This document shows positions 1 to 9,016 of a stretch of DNA of 64,000 bases, piece after piece. The stretch is from Bradyrhizobium nivariense. GTDB lineage: Bacteria > Pseudomonadota > Alphaproteobacteria > Rhizobiales > Xanthobacteraceae. Under the pieces are notes generated by a model. It was not told where the DNA came from. It did not search any database and saw only the letters and a list, made by a program, of their open reading frames with translations. The stretch spans positions 124,001 through 188,000 of the forward strand of contig NZ_JARVWW010000008.1 of the NCBI RefSeq assembly GCF_029846715.1, given 5' to 3'. The first letter of the stretch is position 1; every line of letters begins with the position of its first letter. The translations under genes were made by a program, and so were the position numbers.

Positions 1-333
1 CTTTGGCTGATCGTAGCGCACTGTCACCAGGCGGTGGTCGCCGAGGATGAAGGTGACCGCCGTGGTCCGCGGCATGTCGGTATCGGATTGGCACATCAGC
101 GTCGCCGTCATGTAGCGCGCGCTGTTCTCGATATAGAGGCGGCTGGAGATCTCGATCTCCTGCATGTCCTCCCGGGTCGGGATCGCGATCCCCGAGAGCT
201 TCTCCACGGCCTTGTCCTCGGCCGCGGTCGGGTTGACCAGGTCGATCCACACCGCATGCTCCGGCACCGCCGCAAGATCCTCGACGATGGCCTTCTTCAA
301 GATGGAGTCGGAGGGAACGAACACAGAAAACAT
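1..333 (-). CDS. corA: CorA-family divalent cation transporter, N-terminal part (cut by window edge)
   Basis: The reading frame is open from the ATG at 331-333 (minus strand) to the window edge, giving 111 residues that begin MFSVFVPSDSILKKA. The sequence resembles the cytoplasmic N-terminal domain of CorA magnesium/cobalt channels (W-I-D-L-x-N-P-T near residue 29, then R-E-D-M-Q-E-I-E-I-S-S-R near residue 54). The diagnostic membrane segments and GMN motif lie outside the window, so ion specificity cannot be judged. The family forms pentameric inner-membrane Mg2+ channels. The gene stands alone here and reads away from the YkuD lipoprotein gene. Confidence 0.8.
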   Translation of the reverse strand, partial: MFSVFVPSDSILKKAIVEDLAAVPEHAVWIDLVNPTAAEDKAVEKLSGIAIPTREDMQEIEISSRLYIENSARYMTATLMCQSDTDMPRTTAVTFILGDHRLVTVRYDQPK

Positions 334-672
334 GCACAACTCCAGCAGGGGCCTGCGACAGAGTGACAGCCCTTAGCGCGATTCTGACAAGTTCAAGATG
401 ACAAGCACATTAACGGCGCGTTTGCATTTGTGGCGGCGCGGTGGCTCAACCGTGACACGGAATCGACAGTCGGGCATCGTTTGCCCCAAAACCAGCCCAA
501 GACCGCAAAATTTGCGGCAAAAAAGCCACAGGTGAGGTCTCGCATCGCGGGAAAAGGTCCGAAAGGCTGGAATTGTGGCAGATTTCAACGATAATAGGGG
601 TCAACGGAATCGTGGTCTTTGGGCTTGGCCCAAGCTCCGCGCAAGTTTGTTGTTGTCGATTGGAACCAAATC
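334..672. other. Intergenic region between divergent corA and the L,D-transpeptidase gene
   Basis: About 340 bases without a convincing gene. It must hold the divergent promoters of both neighbours. A 71-codon minus-strand frame (373-588) lies inside it but lacks a clear ribosome binding site and has no recognisable features. I see no repeat or strong hairpin. Confidence 0.5.
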
Positions 673-1359
673 ATGTCGTCGCTGAAAGTTATGCTGGGTA
701 TTTTGGCCGCTGGCCTGATGCTGTCGGGCTGCATGCAGGCCACACATTTTGAGGCGACCGACACCAAGGCCTTCAAGCCGAAGGACAAGGAACTCCTTGC
801 CAAGGTCCGGTACGAGAACACCCCGGTCGCAGAGCCGTTCCGCCGCGCCATCGTCGACTACCATCGCAAGGAATCGCCGGGCTCGATCGTGGTCGATTCC
901 GACAACCATTACCTCTACTGGGTGATGGATGGCGGCAAGGCGATCCGCTACGGCATCACGGTCGGCGAAGAGGCCATGGCCTGGTCCGGCATCGCCAAGG
1001 TCGGCAGCATGACCGAGTGGCCGGCATGGCATCCGACCCCGGGCGAGATTTCGCGTCTGGGCGTACCGACCTTCGTTGCACCCGGTCCGGACAATCCGAT
1101 GGGCTCGCGCGCGATGTACCTCTACTCGGGCGGCAAGGACACGCTGTTCCGCATCCACGGTACCAACCAGCCGGAATATATCGGCGCCTCGATTTCGTCG
1201 GGCTGTATCCGCATGACCAATGAGGACGCGATCGACCTCTACAGCCGCGTCAAGGTCGGCACGATCGTGGTCGTGCTCGAGCCCAAGCATGGCGACTCGC
1301 CCTACAATTCACGCCTCGCGCTCGGCGGCGGCGGAACTGGCCAGGCGGGCAGCTACTGA
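673..1359 (+). CDS. L,D-transpeptidase (YkuD domain) lipoprotein
   Basis: The protein has 228 residues. I chose the ATG at 673 over an in-frame upstream start at 619 because it begins a clean lipoprotein signal: a hydrophobic stretch ends in the lipobox L-S-G-C with the lipidated cysteine at residue 20. The C-terminal half is a YkuD domain with the catalytic signature H-G-T-N (His162) and S-S-G-C-I-R-M (nucleophile Cys178). This family makes 3-3 peptidoglycan cross-links or attaches proteins to peptidoglycan in the periplasm. Alphaproteobacteria usually carry many paralogues, so the exact role cannot be assigned. Transcription likely ends at the hairpin at 1383-1411. Confidence 0.9.
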   Translation: MSSLKVMLGILAAGLMLSGCMQATHFEATDTKAFKPKDKELLAKVRYENTPVAEPFRRAIVDYHRKESPGSIVVDSDNHYLYWVMDGGKAIRYGITVGEEAMAWSGIAKVGSMTEWPAWHPTPGEISRLGVPTFVAPGPDNPMGSRAMYLYSGGKDTLFRIHGTNQPEYIGASISSGCIRMTNEDAIDLYSRVKVGTIVVVLEPKHGDSPYNSRLALGGGGTGQAGSY

Positions 1360-1382
1360 TCCCCTCCTGATCTCTGACATCC

Positions 1383-1411
1383 AAAAGCGCCGGTTTCACC
1401 GGCGCTTTTTT
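1383..1411. terminator. Bidirectional rho-independent terminator
   Basis: The stem AAGCGCCGGT / ACCGGCGCTT has a three-base loop, a run of T on the plus side and a run of A on the other. It lies between two convergent genes and overlaps the last codons and stop (1396-1398) of the minus-strand extensin-like gene, so one hairpin can serve both. Confidence 0.85.
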
Positions 1412-2526
1412 GTTGCCGGCTTGTGCGGCTGAGCTTTGTTGCCGTCGACCGCCGACTTGTCCGCAGCCGCAGAGGATTTCTCCGCCACCTCGTCATCAGC
1501 TCCTTGCTTTGCCTCGGGCTTGGCCGCGACCTCACGCGGCGGCGCTTCCTCGGGCCGCTCCGCCGGCAGAAGCGGGGCGACCTGCGGCAGGGGATCCCAG
1601 ACATTCCACTGGCAGATCCGGTAGTCGTTGCGCCGCTGCGCCAGGTCGAGATGGATGTGATCCTCGTGGTACCAGTCCGAGCCGGGGCCGAGCACGGTCG
1701 AAAAGCGCGAGCAGACCGAATGCAGCACGCGCTCGCGCACGTCGCGCGACATGATGCGGTCGGTCAGGCCGATCGACTGCCCGTTGGCGAGCTTGATGGC
1801 GCGGACATCGAGGGCGTTGGCCTTGCCGTGCTCGGACAGCATGGCGCCGACAACGCGGTTGCGGCCACGGCACTCGAAGCTGTCGAAATTGTCGAGATCG
1901 CTGATGGTCGAGCCGAGGCTCGCGGCCAGCGGCACCATGTCCTTGCGCACCCAATCGGCGATCGCCGACGCCATCGTGCAGCGAAGGATCGCCGCTGGCT
2001 TGACCGCCACCTTGCGCTTGTCCGGCAGCACGATGGCTTCGAGCCGCACCAGATCCTCACCGCCGCAGGCGCCGGGGCCATGGATGTCCGGGATGGACGG
2101 CGCGATAGCGATCTCCTCGGTCAACGCGAGGCGGCAGGCCGAGACCTGCTTCTCGGGCGGCGGCGCGGCCTCGGCGGGCTTGTTGGCGCCAGGCTTGTCC
2201 GCGGAAGGCTTGTCGGGGGACGGCTTGTCGGGAGAAGGCCTTTCCGGGGAAGCCTTGCCGTCGGTCTCCGGAGGGGCCTCGTCCGATGCTTTGGGGGCCT
2301 CCTCGGGGCGTGGTCTCGGGAGCGGGACCTTGGCAGAATGAACCGTCGCGCGCGGCCGTGGTGCAGCAATGCCGAAGATATCCAGCGGGAAAGCATATTT
2401 TCGCGCCTCCGCCCTCTCCGCAAGCACCAGCGACAGCCCGAGTGCGGCGGTAACCATTGCCGCGCCGGCGGACATATAGCCGCGACAAGACCATTTGCGG
2501 CGAAAGGCCGGCAGGCTAAAACTCAT
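1396..2526 (-). CDS. Extensin-like C-terminal domain protein, secreted
   Basis: The protein has 376 residues, starting at MSFSLPAFRRKW (the longer frame to 2559 adds an unlikely leader). A signal or anchor segment near residues 18-40 is followed by a Pro/Lys/Asp-rich low-complexity linker containing repeats of D-K-P-S-P. The C-terminal domain matches the bacterial extensin-like family: conserved cysteines, E-H-G-x-A-x-A-L-D-V and W-Y-H-E-D-H-I-H-L-D-L. The His/Asp pattern recalls M15-type zinc peptidases, so a periplasmic peptidoglycan-related role is inferred. The gene converges on the YkuD transpeptidase gene, another envelope gene. Confidence 0.85.
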   Translation of the reverse strand: MSFSLPAFRRKWSCRGYMSAGAAMVTAALGLSLVLAERAEARKYAFPLDIFGIAAPRPRATVHSAKVPLPRPRPEEAPKASDEAPPETDGKASPERPSPDKPSPDKPSADKPGANKPAEAAPPPEKQVSACRLALTEEIAIAPSIPDIHGPGACGGEDLVRLEAIVLPDKRKVAVKPAAILRCTMASAIADWVRKDMVPLAASLGSTISDLDNFDSFECRGRNRVVGAMLSEHGKANALDVRAIKLANGQSIGLTDRIMSRDVRERVLHSVCSRFSTVLGPGSDWYHEDHIHLDLAQRRNDYRICQWNVWDPLPQVAPLLPAERPEEAPPREVAAKPEAKQGADDEVAEKSSAAADKSAVDGNKAQPHKPATKKRR

Positions 2527-2591
2527 GACAATTCTTTGGCCCAACGCTGAGAGCGACAATCCGCCCAGCGACTTCTCGGAGGAACGACCGA

Positions 2592-4220
2592 ATGCTTGGT
2601 TTGATGCAAGACTGGCCCCTGCTCTGCCACCGGATCATCGAACACGCCGCCAGGATTCATGGCAAGCAGGAGGTCGTCACGCGCTCGGTCGAGGGACCGA
2701 TCCATCGCACCACCTATGCCGAGATCCACAAGCGCGCGCTCAAGGTCTCGCAGATGCTGGAGCGCGACGGCATCAAGCTCGGCGACCGTGTCGCAACGAT
2801 CGCCTGGAACACGTGGCGCCATCTCGAGGTCTGGTACGGCATCATGGGGATCGGCGCCATCTGCCATACCGTCAATCCCCGCCTTTTCCCCGAGCAGATC
2901 GCCTGGATCATCAACCACGCGCAGGACCGCATCGTGATGACCGACATCACCTTCGTTCCGGTCCTGGAGAAGATCGCCGACAAGCTGACAAGCGTGGAAC
3001 GCTACGTCGTGCTCACCGACAAGGCGCACATGCCGCAGACGACGTTGAAGAACGTGGTCGCCTACGAGGACTGGATTGCGGAGGCCGACGGCGAATTTAA
3101 ATGGAAGGACTTTGACGAGAACACGGCGGCCGCGATGTGCTACACCTCCGGCACCACCGGCGACCCCAAGGGCGTGCTGTATTCGCATCGCTCCAACGTG
3201 CTGCACGCGCTGATGGCGAACAATGTCGACGCGCTCGGCACCAGCGCCTCCGAGACCATGCTCCCCGTGGTGCCGCTATTCCACGCCAACAGCTGGGGCA
3301 TCGCCTTCTCCGCGCCCTCGCAGGGCACCAAGCTCGTCATGCCCGGCGCCAAGCTCGACGGCGCCTCGGTCTACGAGCTGCTCTCGACCGAGAGGGTGAC
3401 GCACACCGCCGGCGTGCCCACGGTGTGGCTGATGCTGCTCCAGCACATGACCGCCAACAATCTCAAGCTGCCGGACCTTAAGATGGTGATCTGCGGCGGC
3501 TCGGCGATGCCGCGCTCGATGATCAAGGCCTTCCTCGACATGGGCTCGAACGTCCGCCACGCCTGGGGCATGACCGAGATGAGCCCGATCGGCAGCGTCG
3601 CGGCGCTGAAGCCGCCGTTCCAGAATGCGACCGGCGAGGCGCGGCTCGACGTGCTCCAGATGCAGGGCTACGCGCCGTTCGCCGTCGAGATGAAGATCAC
3701 CGACGATGCCGGCAAGGAACTGCCGTGGGACGGCACGACCTTCGGCCGCCTCAAGGTCGCCGGCCCGGCCGTCGCCAAGGCCTATTACCGGGTCGACGCC
3801 AACATCCTCGACGAGGACGGCTTCTTCGACACCGGCGACGTCGCGACCATTGACGAAGCCGGCTACATGCGGATCACCGACCGCTCCAAGGACGTGATCA
3901 AGTCCGGCGGCGAGTGGATTTCCTCGATCGACCTGGAAAACCTCGCAGTCGGCCATCCCGCCGTAGCGGAAGCCGCCGTGATCGGCGTGTTCCATCCCAA
4001 ATGGGACGAGCGTCCGCTACTGATCGTGCAGTTGAAGCAGGGCCAGCAGGCCAGCCGCGAGGACATCCTGAAGTTCATGGACGGCAAGATCGCCAAATGG
4101 TGGATGCCCGACGACGTTGCCTTCGTCGACGGCATCCCGCATACGGCGACGGGCAAGATCCTGAAGACCGCGCTGCGCGACCAGTTCAAGGAATACCGCT
4201 TCCCGAACGCGGCGGCGTAG
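2592..4220 (+). CDS. AMP-forming acyl-CoA synthetase (fatty-acyl / methylthiopropionyl-CoA ligase type)
   Basis: The protein has 542 residues, and the ATG is preceded by GGAGGAACGACCGA. Adenylate-forming motifs occur in order: Y-T-S-G-T-T-G-D-P-K-G (from about residue 184), W-G-M-T-E-M (about 324), F-D-T-G-D (about 411), D-R-S-K-D-V-I-K-S-G-G-E-W-I-S (about 430) and the catalytic lysine of T-G-K-I-L-K (522). It activates a carboxylic acid to acyl-AMP and then acyl-CoA in the cytoplasm. Proteins of this length and pattern are often labelled medium/long-chain acyl-CoA ligase or DmdB-like 3-methylthiopropionyl-CoA ligase; sequence alone does not settle the substrate. No neighbouring gene points to a pathway. 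Confidence 0.88.
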   Translation: MLGLMQDWPLLCHRIIEHAARIHGKQEVVTRSVEGPIHRTTYAEIHKRALKVSQMLERDGIKLGDRVATIAWNTWRHLEVWYGIMGIGAICHTVNPRLFPEQIAWIINHAQDRIVMTDITFVPVLEKIADKLTSVERYVVLTDKAHMPQTTLKNVVAYEDWIAEADGEFKWKDFDENTAAAMCYTSGTTGDPKGVLYSHRSNVLHALMANNVDALGTSASETMLPVVPLFHANSWGIAFSAPSQGTKLVMPGAKLDGASVYELLSTERVTHTAGVPTVWLMLLQHMTANNLKLPDLKMVICGGSAMPRSMIKAFLDMGSNVRHAWGMTEMSPIGSVAALKPPFQNATGEARLDVLQMQGYAPFAVEMKITDDAGKELPWDGTTFGRLKVAGPAVAKAYYRVDANILDEDGFFDTGDVATIDEAGYMRITDRSKDVIKSGGEWISSIDLENLAVGHPAVAEAAVIGVFHPKWDERPLLIVQLKQGQQASREDILKFMDGKIAKWWMPDDVAFVDGIPHTATGKILKTALRDQFKEYRFPNAAA

Positions 4221-4227
4221 GGCTCAC

Positions 4228-4336
4228 ACGTCATTCCGGGGCGATGCCAACGGCATCGAACTATGGCGCGCCCTTGCGCATCTGAGAATCTCGAGGTTCC
4301 GGGTTCGCCCTTCGGGCGGCCCGGAATTGACGGGCA
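4228..4336. repeat. Intergenic palindromic repeat (Bradyrhizobium type)
   Basis: The segment contains CATTCCGGGGCG at one end, TCTGAGAATCTCGAGGTTCCGGGTTCG in the middle (an imperfect dyad) and GGGCGGCCCGGAATTGACG at the other end. I recognise this layout (two halves of 'attccggg...cccggaat' type) from Bradyrhizobium intergenic regions. It is noncoding and could fold into a long hairpin downstream of the acyl-CoA ligase gene. Confidence 0.5.
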
Positions 4337-4444
4337 GTAACAATCCGGTCTCCCTTGAATTTGGCCTCAGGCCGTGGTCTCAACGGCCCATAGTCGTGCC
4401 AAATCGGCCGGCACCGCCCCCAAGCCCCCGGCAGAGCTCACCCG

Positions 4445-5299
4445 ATGGCCCGCAGGTTTTCCGCTCCCTATCAGTCGGAGCCCGTGTCCAGCCTCGCGAG
4501 CTGGGCGCGCAATCTGGCCGTGTTCGCAGTGGTGGCGGTGGTGGTCTCGATCATCATCCTCCGGTTCGGCTTCCTGGAGATGAAGCCGGCGCTCGCGACC
4601 TTCTTCGGCGGCCTCGGGATCGCCGCGCTCTCGATCCTGTTCGGGCTCGCCGGCTTTGCCGCGATCTGGCAGAACGGCTCGCGCGGCATGGCGCGCATCC
4701 TGCTCGCCTTCCTGATCGACGGCGCGATCCTCGCCTATCCCGCTTATCTCGGCCTGCAATACCGCAAGCTGCCGGCGATCCACGATATCACCACCGACCC
4801 GATCGACCCGCCGCGCTTCGACGCACTGGCCCGCCTGCGCACCGGCGATGGTGCCAATACCGCTGTGTATGCCGGCCTCTATTCGGCCGAGCAGCAGCGT
4901 CACTTCTATCCTGATATCGAGCCGATCGAGCTCGAGATTTCGGCCGACCGCGCCTATGCGATCGCGCTTCAGCTCGTCAACAAGCGCAAATGGCTGGTCA
5001 TCGACGAGCGCGCGCCGCAGCCGCCGCGCCGCATCGGCCGCATCGAGGCGGTGGCGCGCTCGCCGATCATGGGTTTCCGTGAGGACATCGCGATCCGCGT
5101 CGTGCCGGATGGCGACGATTCCCGCGTCGATATCCGCTCCGCCTCGCGCTATTTCGACAGCGACCTCGGCAGCAACGCCGCGCGCGTGAAGAAATTCATC
5201 GACGATCTCAACACCGCCGCCGATGCCGACGCACTCAAGCCGGTGAAGAAGACGCCGGTGACGCCGCCGAAGGCGCCGGCGAAGACGGTGAAGAAATGA
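4445..5299 (+). CDS. DUF1499 family membrane protein
   Basis: The protein has 284 residues. The N-terminal third holds about three hydrophobic segments (residues about 22-42, 50-75 and 80-100). The remainder is a DUF1499-type soluble domain (D-P-I-D-P-P-R-F, Y-P-D-I-E-P-I, D-D-S-R-V-D-I-R-S-A-S-R) ending in a Lys/Pro/Thr-rich tail. DUF1499 proteins have no established biochemical function; an inner-membrane location is inferred from the hydrophobic segments. The gene ends eight bases before the convergent MBL hydrolase gene. Confidence 0.8.
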   Translation: MARRFSAPYQSEPVSSLASWARNLAVFAVVAVVVSIIILRFGFLEMKPALATFFGGLGIAALSILFGLAGFAAIWQNGSRGMARILLAFLIDGAILAYPAYLGLQYRKLPAIHDITTDPIDPPRFDALARLRTGDGANTAVYAGLYSAEQQRHFYPDIEPIELEISADRAYAIALQLVNKRKWLVIDERAPQPPRRIGRIEAVARSPIMGFREDIAIRVVPDGDDSRVDIRSASRYFDSDLGSNAARVKKFIDDLNTAADADALKPVKKTPVTPPKAPAKTVKK

Positions 5300-5306
5300 C
5301 GGAACG

Positions 5307-6230
5307 CTAAGCGTTCGCCATTCGATACGTCCCGCCGATCACGGGATCGCCATCCGTCGCCACCACGCCGCGGGCGACCAGGTCTTCCAGATGCGCCAGC
5401 ACGGAGTAGCCCGCCGCAGTGGTGAGCCTCGGATCGATGCCGATATAGATCGCCCGGACCATGGTCGGGATGTCGGTCTCGCCCTTGGCAAGGCGGTGCA
5501 GGATGGAGGCCTCGCGCGCCTTGCGGTGACGGATCAGGAAGCGCACGAAGCGCGGGCCGTCCGGAATTTCGGGGCCGTGGCCGGAGAAATACAGATCCTC
5601 CTCGCGCGCGGCGAGACGATCCAGCGATTCCATGTAATCGATCATCGAGCCGTCGGGCGGCGCCACGATCGAGGTCGACCAGCCCATCACGTGATCGCCG
5701 ACGAAGTTGAATTTTCGCTCGGGCCAGGCGAACGCGAGGTGATTGGCGGTATGGCCGGGGGTCGCCACGGCCTCGAGCCGCCAGCCGTCTCCTTCGACGA
5801 CGTCGCCATGGGCGATCCTGATATCGGGCGCGAAGTCGCGATCGGCGCCGGATTCCGGGTTGTGCTTCTCGCTTTCGAAACGCGGGCGCGAGGCGCGGTG
5901 CGGGCCTTCGGCATAGACCGGCGCGCCGGTCGCCTGCTTGATCCGCGCGGTGTTCGGCGAATGGTCGCGGTGGGTGTGGGTGACAAAGATATGGCTCACC
6001 GTCTCGCCGCTGACAGCATCGAGCAGCGCCGCCGCATGCGCCCCGTCGTCCGGACCGGGATCGATGATCGCGACGTTGCCTCGGCCTACGATGTAGCTGA
6101 CCGTGCCGGTGAAAGTGAACGGGCTCGGATTGTTACAGAGCACGCGCCGCACGCCGGGGCGGACTTCCTCGACGATGCCGGGCTTGAGCGGAAATTCGCG
6201 GTTGAACGGGACGTCGTCGTTGTCGGACAT
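5307..6230 (-). CDS. MBL-fold metallo-hydrolase (LACTB2-like)
   Basis: The protein has 307 residues from the ATG at 6228-6230, which has AGGAAGG ten bases upstream; a longer frame to 6266 lacks this. The metallo-beta-lactamase zinc motif T-H-T-H-R-D-H is at residues 84-90, with a further metal ligand in A-T-P-G-H-T-A-N-H and a histidine in F-S-G-H-G-P-E-I. A C-terminal winged-helix region (about 240-300, ending with G-V-V-A-T-D-G-D-P-V-I-G-G-T-Y) matches the LACTB2/BLACT_WH class. Members act as hydrolases or endoribonucleases; the substrate here is unknown. Confidence 0.85.
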   Translation of the reverse strand: MSDNDDVPFNREFPLKPGIVEEVRPGVRRVLCNNPSPFTFTGTVSYIVGRGNVAIIDPGPDDGAHAAALLDAVSGETVSHIFVTHTHRDHSPNTARIKQATGAPVYAEGPHRASRPRFESEKHNPESGADRDFAPDIRIAHGDVVEGDGWRLEAVATPGHTANHLAFAWPERKFNFVGDHVMGWSTSIVAPPDGSMIDYMESLDRLAAREEDLYFSGHGPEIPDGPRFVRFLIRHRKAREASILHRLAKGETDIPTMVRAIYIGIDPRLTTAAGYSVLAHLEDLVARGVVATDGDPVIGGTYRMANA

Positions 6231-6261
6231 GGGCCTTCCTATTCGTACCGCGACACTCTTC

Positions 6262-6357
6262 GTCATACCCCGCGAAGGCGTATCCAGTACGCCGCGACGC
6301 CCGAGACGAAGATGAGGTCTCTCGGATACTGGATCGTCCGCCTTCGCGGACGATGAC
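6262..6357. repeat. Intergenic inverted-repeat element
   Basis: GCGAAGGCG-TATCCAGTA on the left is mirrored by TACTGGAT-CGTC-CGCCTTCGC on the right, around a roughly 40-base centre. The element lies upstream of the MBL hydrolase gene and downstream of gcdH. I recognise it as a common dispersed palindrome in Bradyrhizobium genomes (knowledge from memory). Confidence 0.6.
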
Positions 6358-6409
6358 AGCAGAGCATATCGGTCACCACCGAACGCCGTGGCCTCTAGAA
6401 GCCGTCGCC

Positions 6410-7624
6410 CTAGAAAAACGCCTGAATGCCCGTGATCGCGCGGCCCAGGATCAGGGCGTGGACGTCGTGGGTGCCCTCGTAGGTGTTGACGGTCTCGAGG
6501 TTATGGACGTGGCGCATCACGTGATACTCGATCGAGATGCCGTTGCCGCCGTGCATGTCGCGCGCGACGCGGGCGATGTCGAGCGCCTTGCCGCAATTGT
6601 TGCGCTTCATGATCGAGATCATCTCGGGCGCGAACTTGCCCTCGTCCATCAGGCGGCCGACGCGAAGCGAGCCCTGAAGGCCCAGCGCGATCTCGGTCTG
6701 CATGTCCGCGAGCTTCTTCTGCACGAGCTGGGTTGCAGCGAGCGGCTTGCCGAACTGCTTGCGGTCGAGCGTGTACTGGCGGGCGCGGTGCATGCAGTCC
6801 TCGGCCGCGCCGAGCACGCCCCAGGAAATGCCGTAGCGGGCGCGGTTGAGGCAGCCGAACGGGCCCTTCAGGCCGGAGACGTTGGGCAGCAGCGCGTCTT
6901 CCGGAACCACGACGCCGTCCATCACGACCTCGCCGGTGATGGAGGCACGAAGCGACAGCTTGCCGCCGATCTTCGGGGCCGACAGGCCCTTCATGCCCTT
7001 CTCCAGCACGAAGCCGCGGATCTGGTTGTCGTGCGCGGCCGACTTGGCCCAGACCACGAACACGTCGGCGATCGGCGCGTTCGAGATCCACATCTTGCTG
7101 CCGGTCAGGCGATAGCCGTCCGAAACCTTCTCGGCGCGGGTTTTCATCCCGGCCGGATCGGAGCCGGCGTCAGGCTCGGTCAGCCCGAAGCAGCCGACCC
7201 ACTCGCCGCTGGCGAGCTTCGGCAGGTACTTCTTGCGCTGGTTCTCGTCGCCATAGGCGTAGATCGGATACATCACCAGCGAGGACTGCACCGAGTTCAT
7301 CGAGCGGTAGCCGGAATCGACCCGTTCGATTTCGCGCGCGACGAGACCATAGGCGACATAGCCTGCATTGGCGCAGCCATATTCCTCCGGCAGCGTGATG
7401 CCGATCAGGCCGAGCTCGCCCATCTCGTTGAAGATCTCGCGGTCGGTCTTCTCTTCGAGATAGGCCTTGGCGACGCGCGGCAGCAGCTTGTCCTGGGCGT
7501 AGGCGCGCGCGGTGTCGCGCACCATGCGCTCGTCTTCGGTGAGCTGCTCGTCGAGCAGGAACGGATCGTCCCATTGGAAAGAAGCCGAAGTCGGCTTGTC
7601 CTTGGCCTGAGGGCGCGCGGTCAT
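6410..7624 (-). CDS. gcdH: Glutaryl-CoA dehydrogenase / acyl-CoA dehydrogenase
   Basis: The protein has 404 residues; the ATG is preceded by AAAGGA at good spacing. It carries the acyl-CoA dehydrogenase signatures [14 protein letters not shown] (FAD/substrate region) and W-I-S-N-A-P. The C-terminal catalytic-base motif [10 protein letters not shown] has Glu383, the arrangement typical of glutaryl-CoA dehydrogenase. The expected reaction is oxidative decarboxylation of glutaryl-CoA to crotonyl-CoA in lysine/tryptophan breakdown, with electrons passed to ETF. No CoA-transferase partner is adjacent, so the narrower substrate call rests on sequence pattern. Confidence 0.87.
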   Translation of the reverse strand: MTARPQAKDKPTSASFQWDDPFLLDEQLTEDERMVRDTARAYAQDKLLPRVAKAYLEEKTDREIFNEMGELGLIGITLPEEYGCANAGYVAYGLVAREIERVDSGYRSMNSVQSSLVMYPIYAYGDENQRKKYLPKLASGEWVGCFGLTEPDAGSDPAGMKTRAEKVSDGYRLTGSKMWISNAPIADVFVVWAKSAAHDNQIRGFVLEKGMKGLSAPKIGGKLSLRASITGEVVMDGVVVPEDALLPNVSGLKGPFGCLNRARYGISWGVLGAAEDCMHRARQYTLDRKQFGKPLAATQLVQKKLADMQTEIALGLQGSLRVGRLMDEGKFAPEMISIMKRNNCGKALDIARVARDMHGGNGISIEYHVMRHVHNLETVNTYEGTHDVHALILGRAITGIQAFF

Positions 7625-7761
7625 GAAACGTCCTTTCGTCTGGTTCCGTCAAAATTTGCCCGACAAAGTAAAGCGCCGCGGCAACAAGTGCAATTGCGTT
7701 GCAGATGTACGGGTCTGCGTGAATCCCGGGGACCTGCGAGGCGCGCCTCGGGATGACAGCG

Positions 7762-8838
7762 CTAGCTTTCGAGCTGCTCGTTGGCGACGATCTCGATGCC
7801 GAAGCCCGACAGGCCCTTGTAGTCGTGCACCGAGGAGGTGAGATGCCGGATCGAGGTGACGCCGAGATCGCGCAGGATCTGCGCACCGACGCCGACTTCG
7901 CGCCACTGGCGGTTGCGGTCAGCCTCGGTCGCGCTCTCATCGGGCAGCGGCGCCACGGGGACACCGGCCGCGCCGTCGCGCAGATAGACCAGGACGCCAC
8001 GGCCGGATTTCTTGAAGTGCTCGAGCACCGCCGCCATGCGCTTGTGGCCGGTGAAGATGTCTTTGACGATGTTCGGCTTGTGGAAGCGCGTCAGGACGTT
8101 CTTGCCGTCGCCGACGCCGTTGTAGACGAAGGCGACGTGGGCGATGGAATCGAACGGCGAGCGGTAGGCATAGCCCTGAAGCGGCCCAATCGGGCTCTCG
8201 GTGACGAAGGTCGAGACCCGCTCGATCAGCTTCTCGCGCACCTGGCGGTAGGCGATCATGTCGGCGATAGTGACGTGCTTGAGCTTGTGCTCGGCGGCAA
8301 AGCGGGCGACCTGCTCGCCCTTCATCACGCTGCCGTCGTCGTTCATCAACTCGCTGATGACGCCGACCGGCGGCAGGCCGGAGAGCTTGCACAGATCGAC
8401 CGCGGCCTCGGTATGGCCGGAGCGCAGGAGCACGCCGCCGTCCTTGGCGATCAGCGGGAAGATGTGGCCGGGACGGGCGAAGTCGTTGGCGCCGGCATTG
8501 GGATTGGACAGCGCGCGGCAGCACGAGGCGCGCTCCTCGGCCGAGATGCCGGTGCCGCCATCGGGCTTGTAGTCGATCGAGACCGTGAATGCGGTGGTGT
8601 GCGCGGAATCGTTGTGGGCCACCATCGGATCGAGCCGCAGGCGGCGCGCATCTTCGGTGGTGATCGGCGCGCAGACGATGCCGGAGGTATGGCGGATGAT
8701 GAACGCCATCTTCTCGGCGGTGCAGAGCGAGGCTGCGACGATCAGATCGCCCTCGCCCTCGCGGTCCTCATCGTCGGTGACGACCACGAGCTCACCCCGG
8801 GCAAAGGCCTGCAAGACTTCCTGGACGTTATCGGGCAT
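7762..8838 (-). CDS. ribB: 3,4-dihydroxy-2-butanone-4-phosphate synthase with degenerate GTP cyclohydrolase II domain (RibBX type)
   Basis: The protein has 358 residues from the ATG at 8836-8838 (M-P-D-N-V-Q-E-V). The N-terminal domain (about 1-205) has RibB motifs: the acidic metal site D-D-E-D-R-E-G-E-G-D at 22-31, then R-P-G-H-I-F-P-L and S-G-H-T-E-A-A-V-D-L. It makes the four-carbon unit of riboflavin from ribulose-5-phosphate. The C-terminal domain aligns in outline with GTP cyclohydrolase II, but where the family has its zinc-binding cysteine cluster this protein reads F-H-K-P-N-I-V-K-D-I-F-T-G-H without cysteines, so cyclohydrolase activity is unlikely. This matches the described RibBX class. 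There is no FMN riboswitch upstream. Confidence 0.85.
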   Translation of the reverse strand: MPDNVQEVLQAFARGELVVVTDDEDREGEGDLIVAASLCTAEKMAFIIRHTSGIVCAPITTEDARRLRLDPMVAHNDSAHTTAFTVSIDYKPDGGTGISAEERASCCRALSNPNAGANDFARPGHIFPLIAKDGGVLLRSGHTEAAVDLCKLSGLPPVGVISELMNDDGSVMKGEQVARFAAEHKLKHVTIADMIAYRQVREKLIERVSTFVTESPIGPLQGYAYRSPFDSIAHVAFVYNGVGDGKNVLTRFHKPNIVKDIFTGHKRMAAVLEHFKKSGRGVLVYLRDGAAGVPVAPLPDESATEADRNRQWREVGVGAQILRDLGVTSIRHLTSSVHDYKGLSGFGIEIVANEQLES

Positions 8839-9016
8839 TTCCCAATCTCTATCGGTTATGGCCCGGAGGCTTAGCTGGACTTGGGCCGGGGCGCTAGTGT
8901 CCTGGACGCAACCGCACATGCCGGGTGGCTGGCCCGTCCGGGGGTTTCAGGCTTGCACCGGGCATACCAGGGATATAGGCGCGGACGAGCTCGGGAAGAA
9001 GGGCGGCTAGTCCGCG

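Noticed and set aside
373-588. 71-codon minus-strand frame upstream of the YkuD lipoprotein gene
   Set aside because: No ribosome binding site, no recognisable composition, and it occupies the divergent promoter region.
8839-9016. Possible FMN riboswitch upstream of ribB
   Set aside because: The conserved RFN core elements (AGGGCGGGGTGAAATTCCC-like start and GACGGTATAGTC-like end) are absent.
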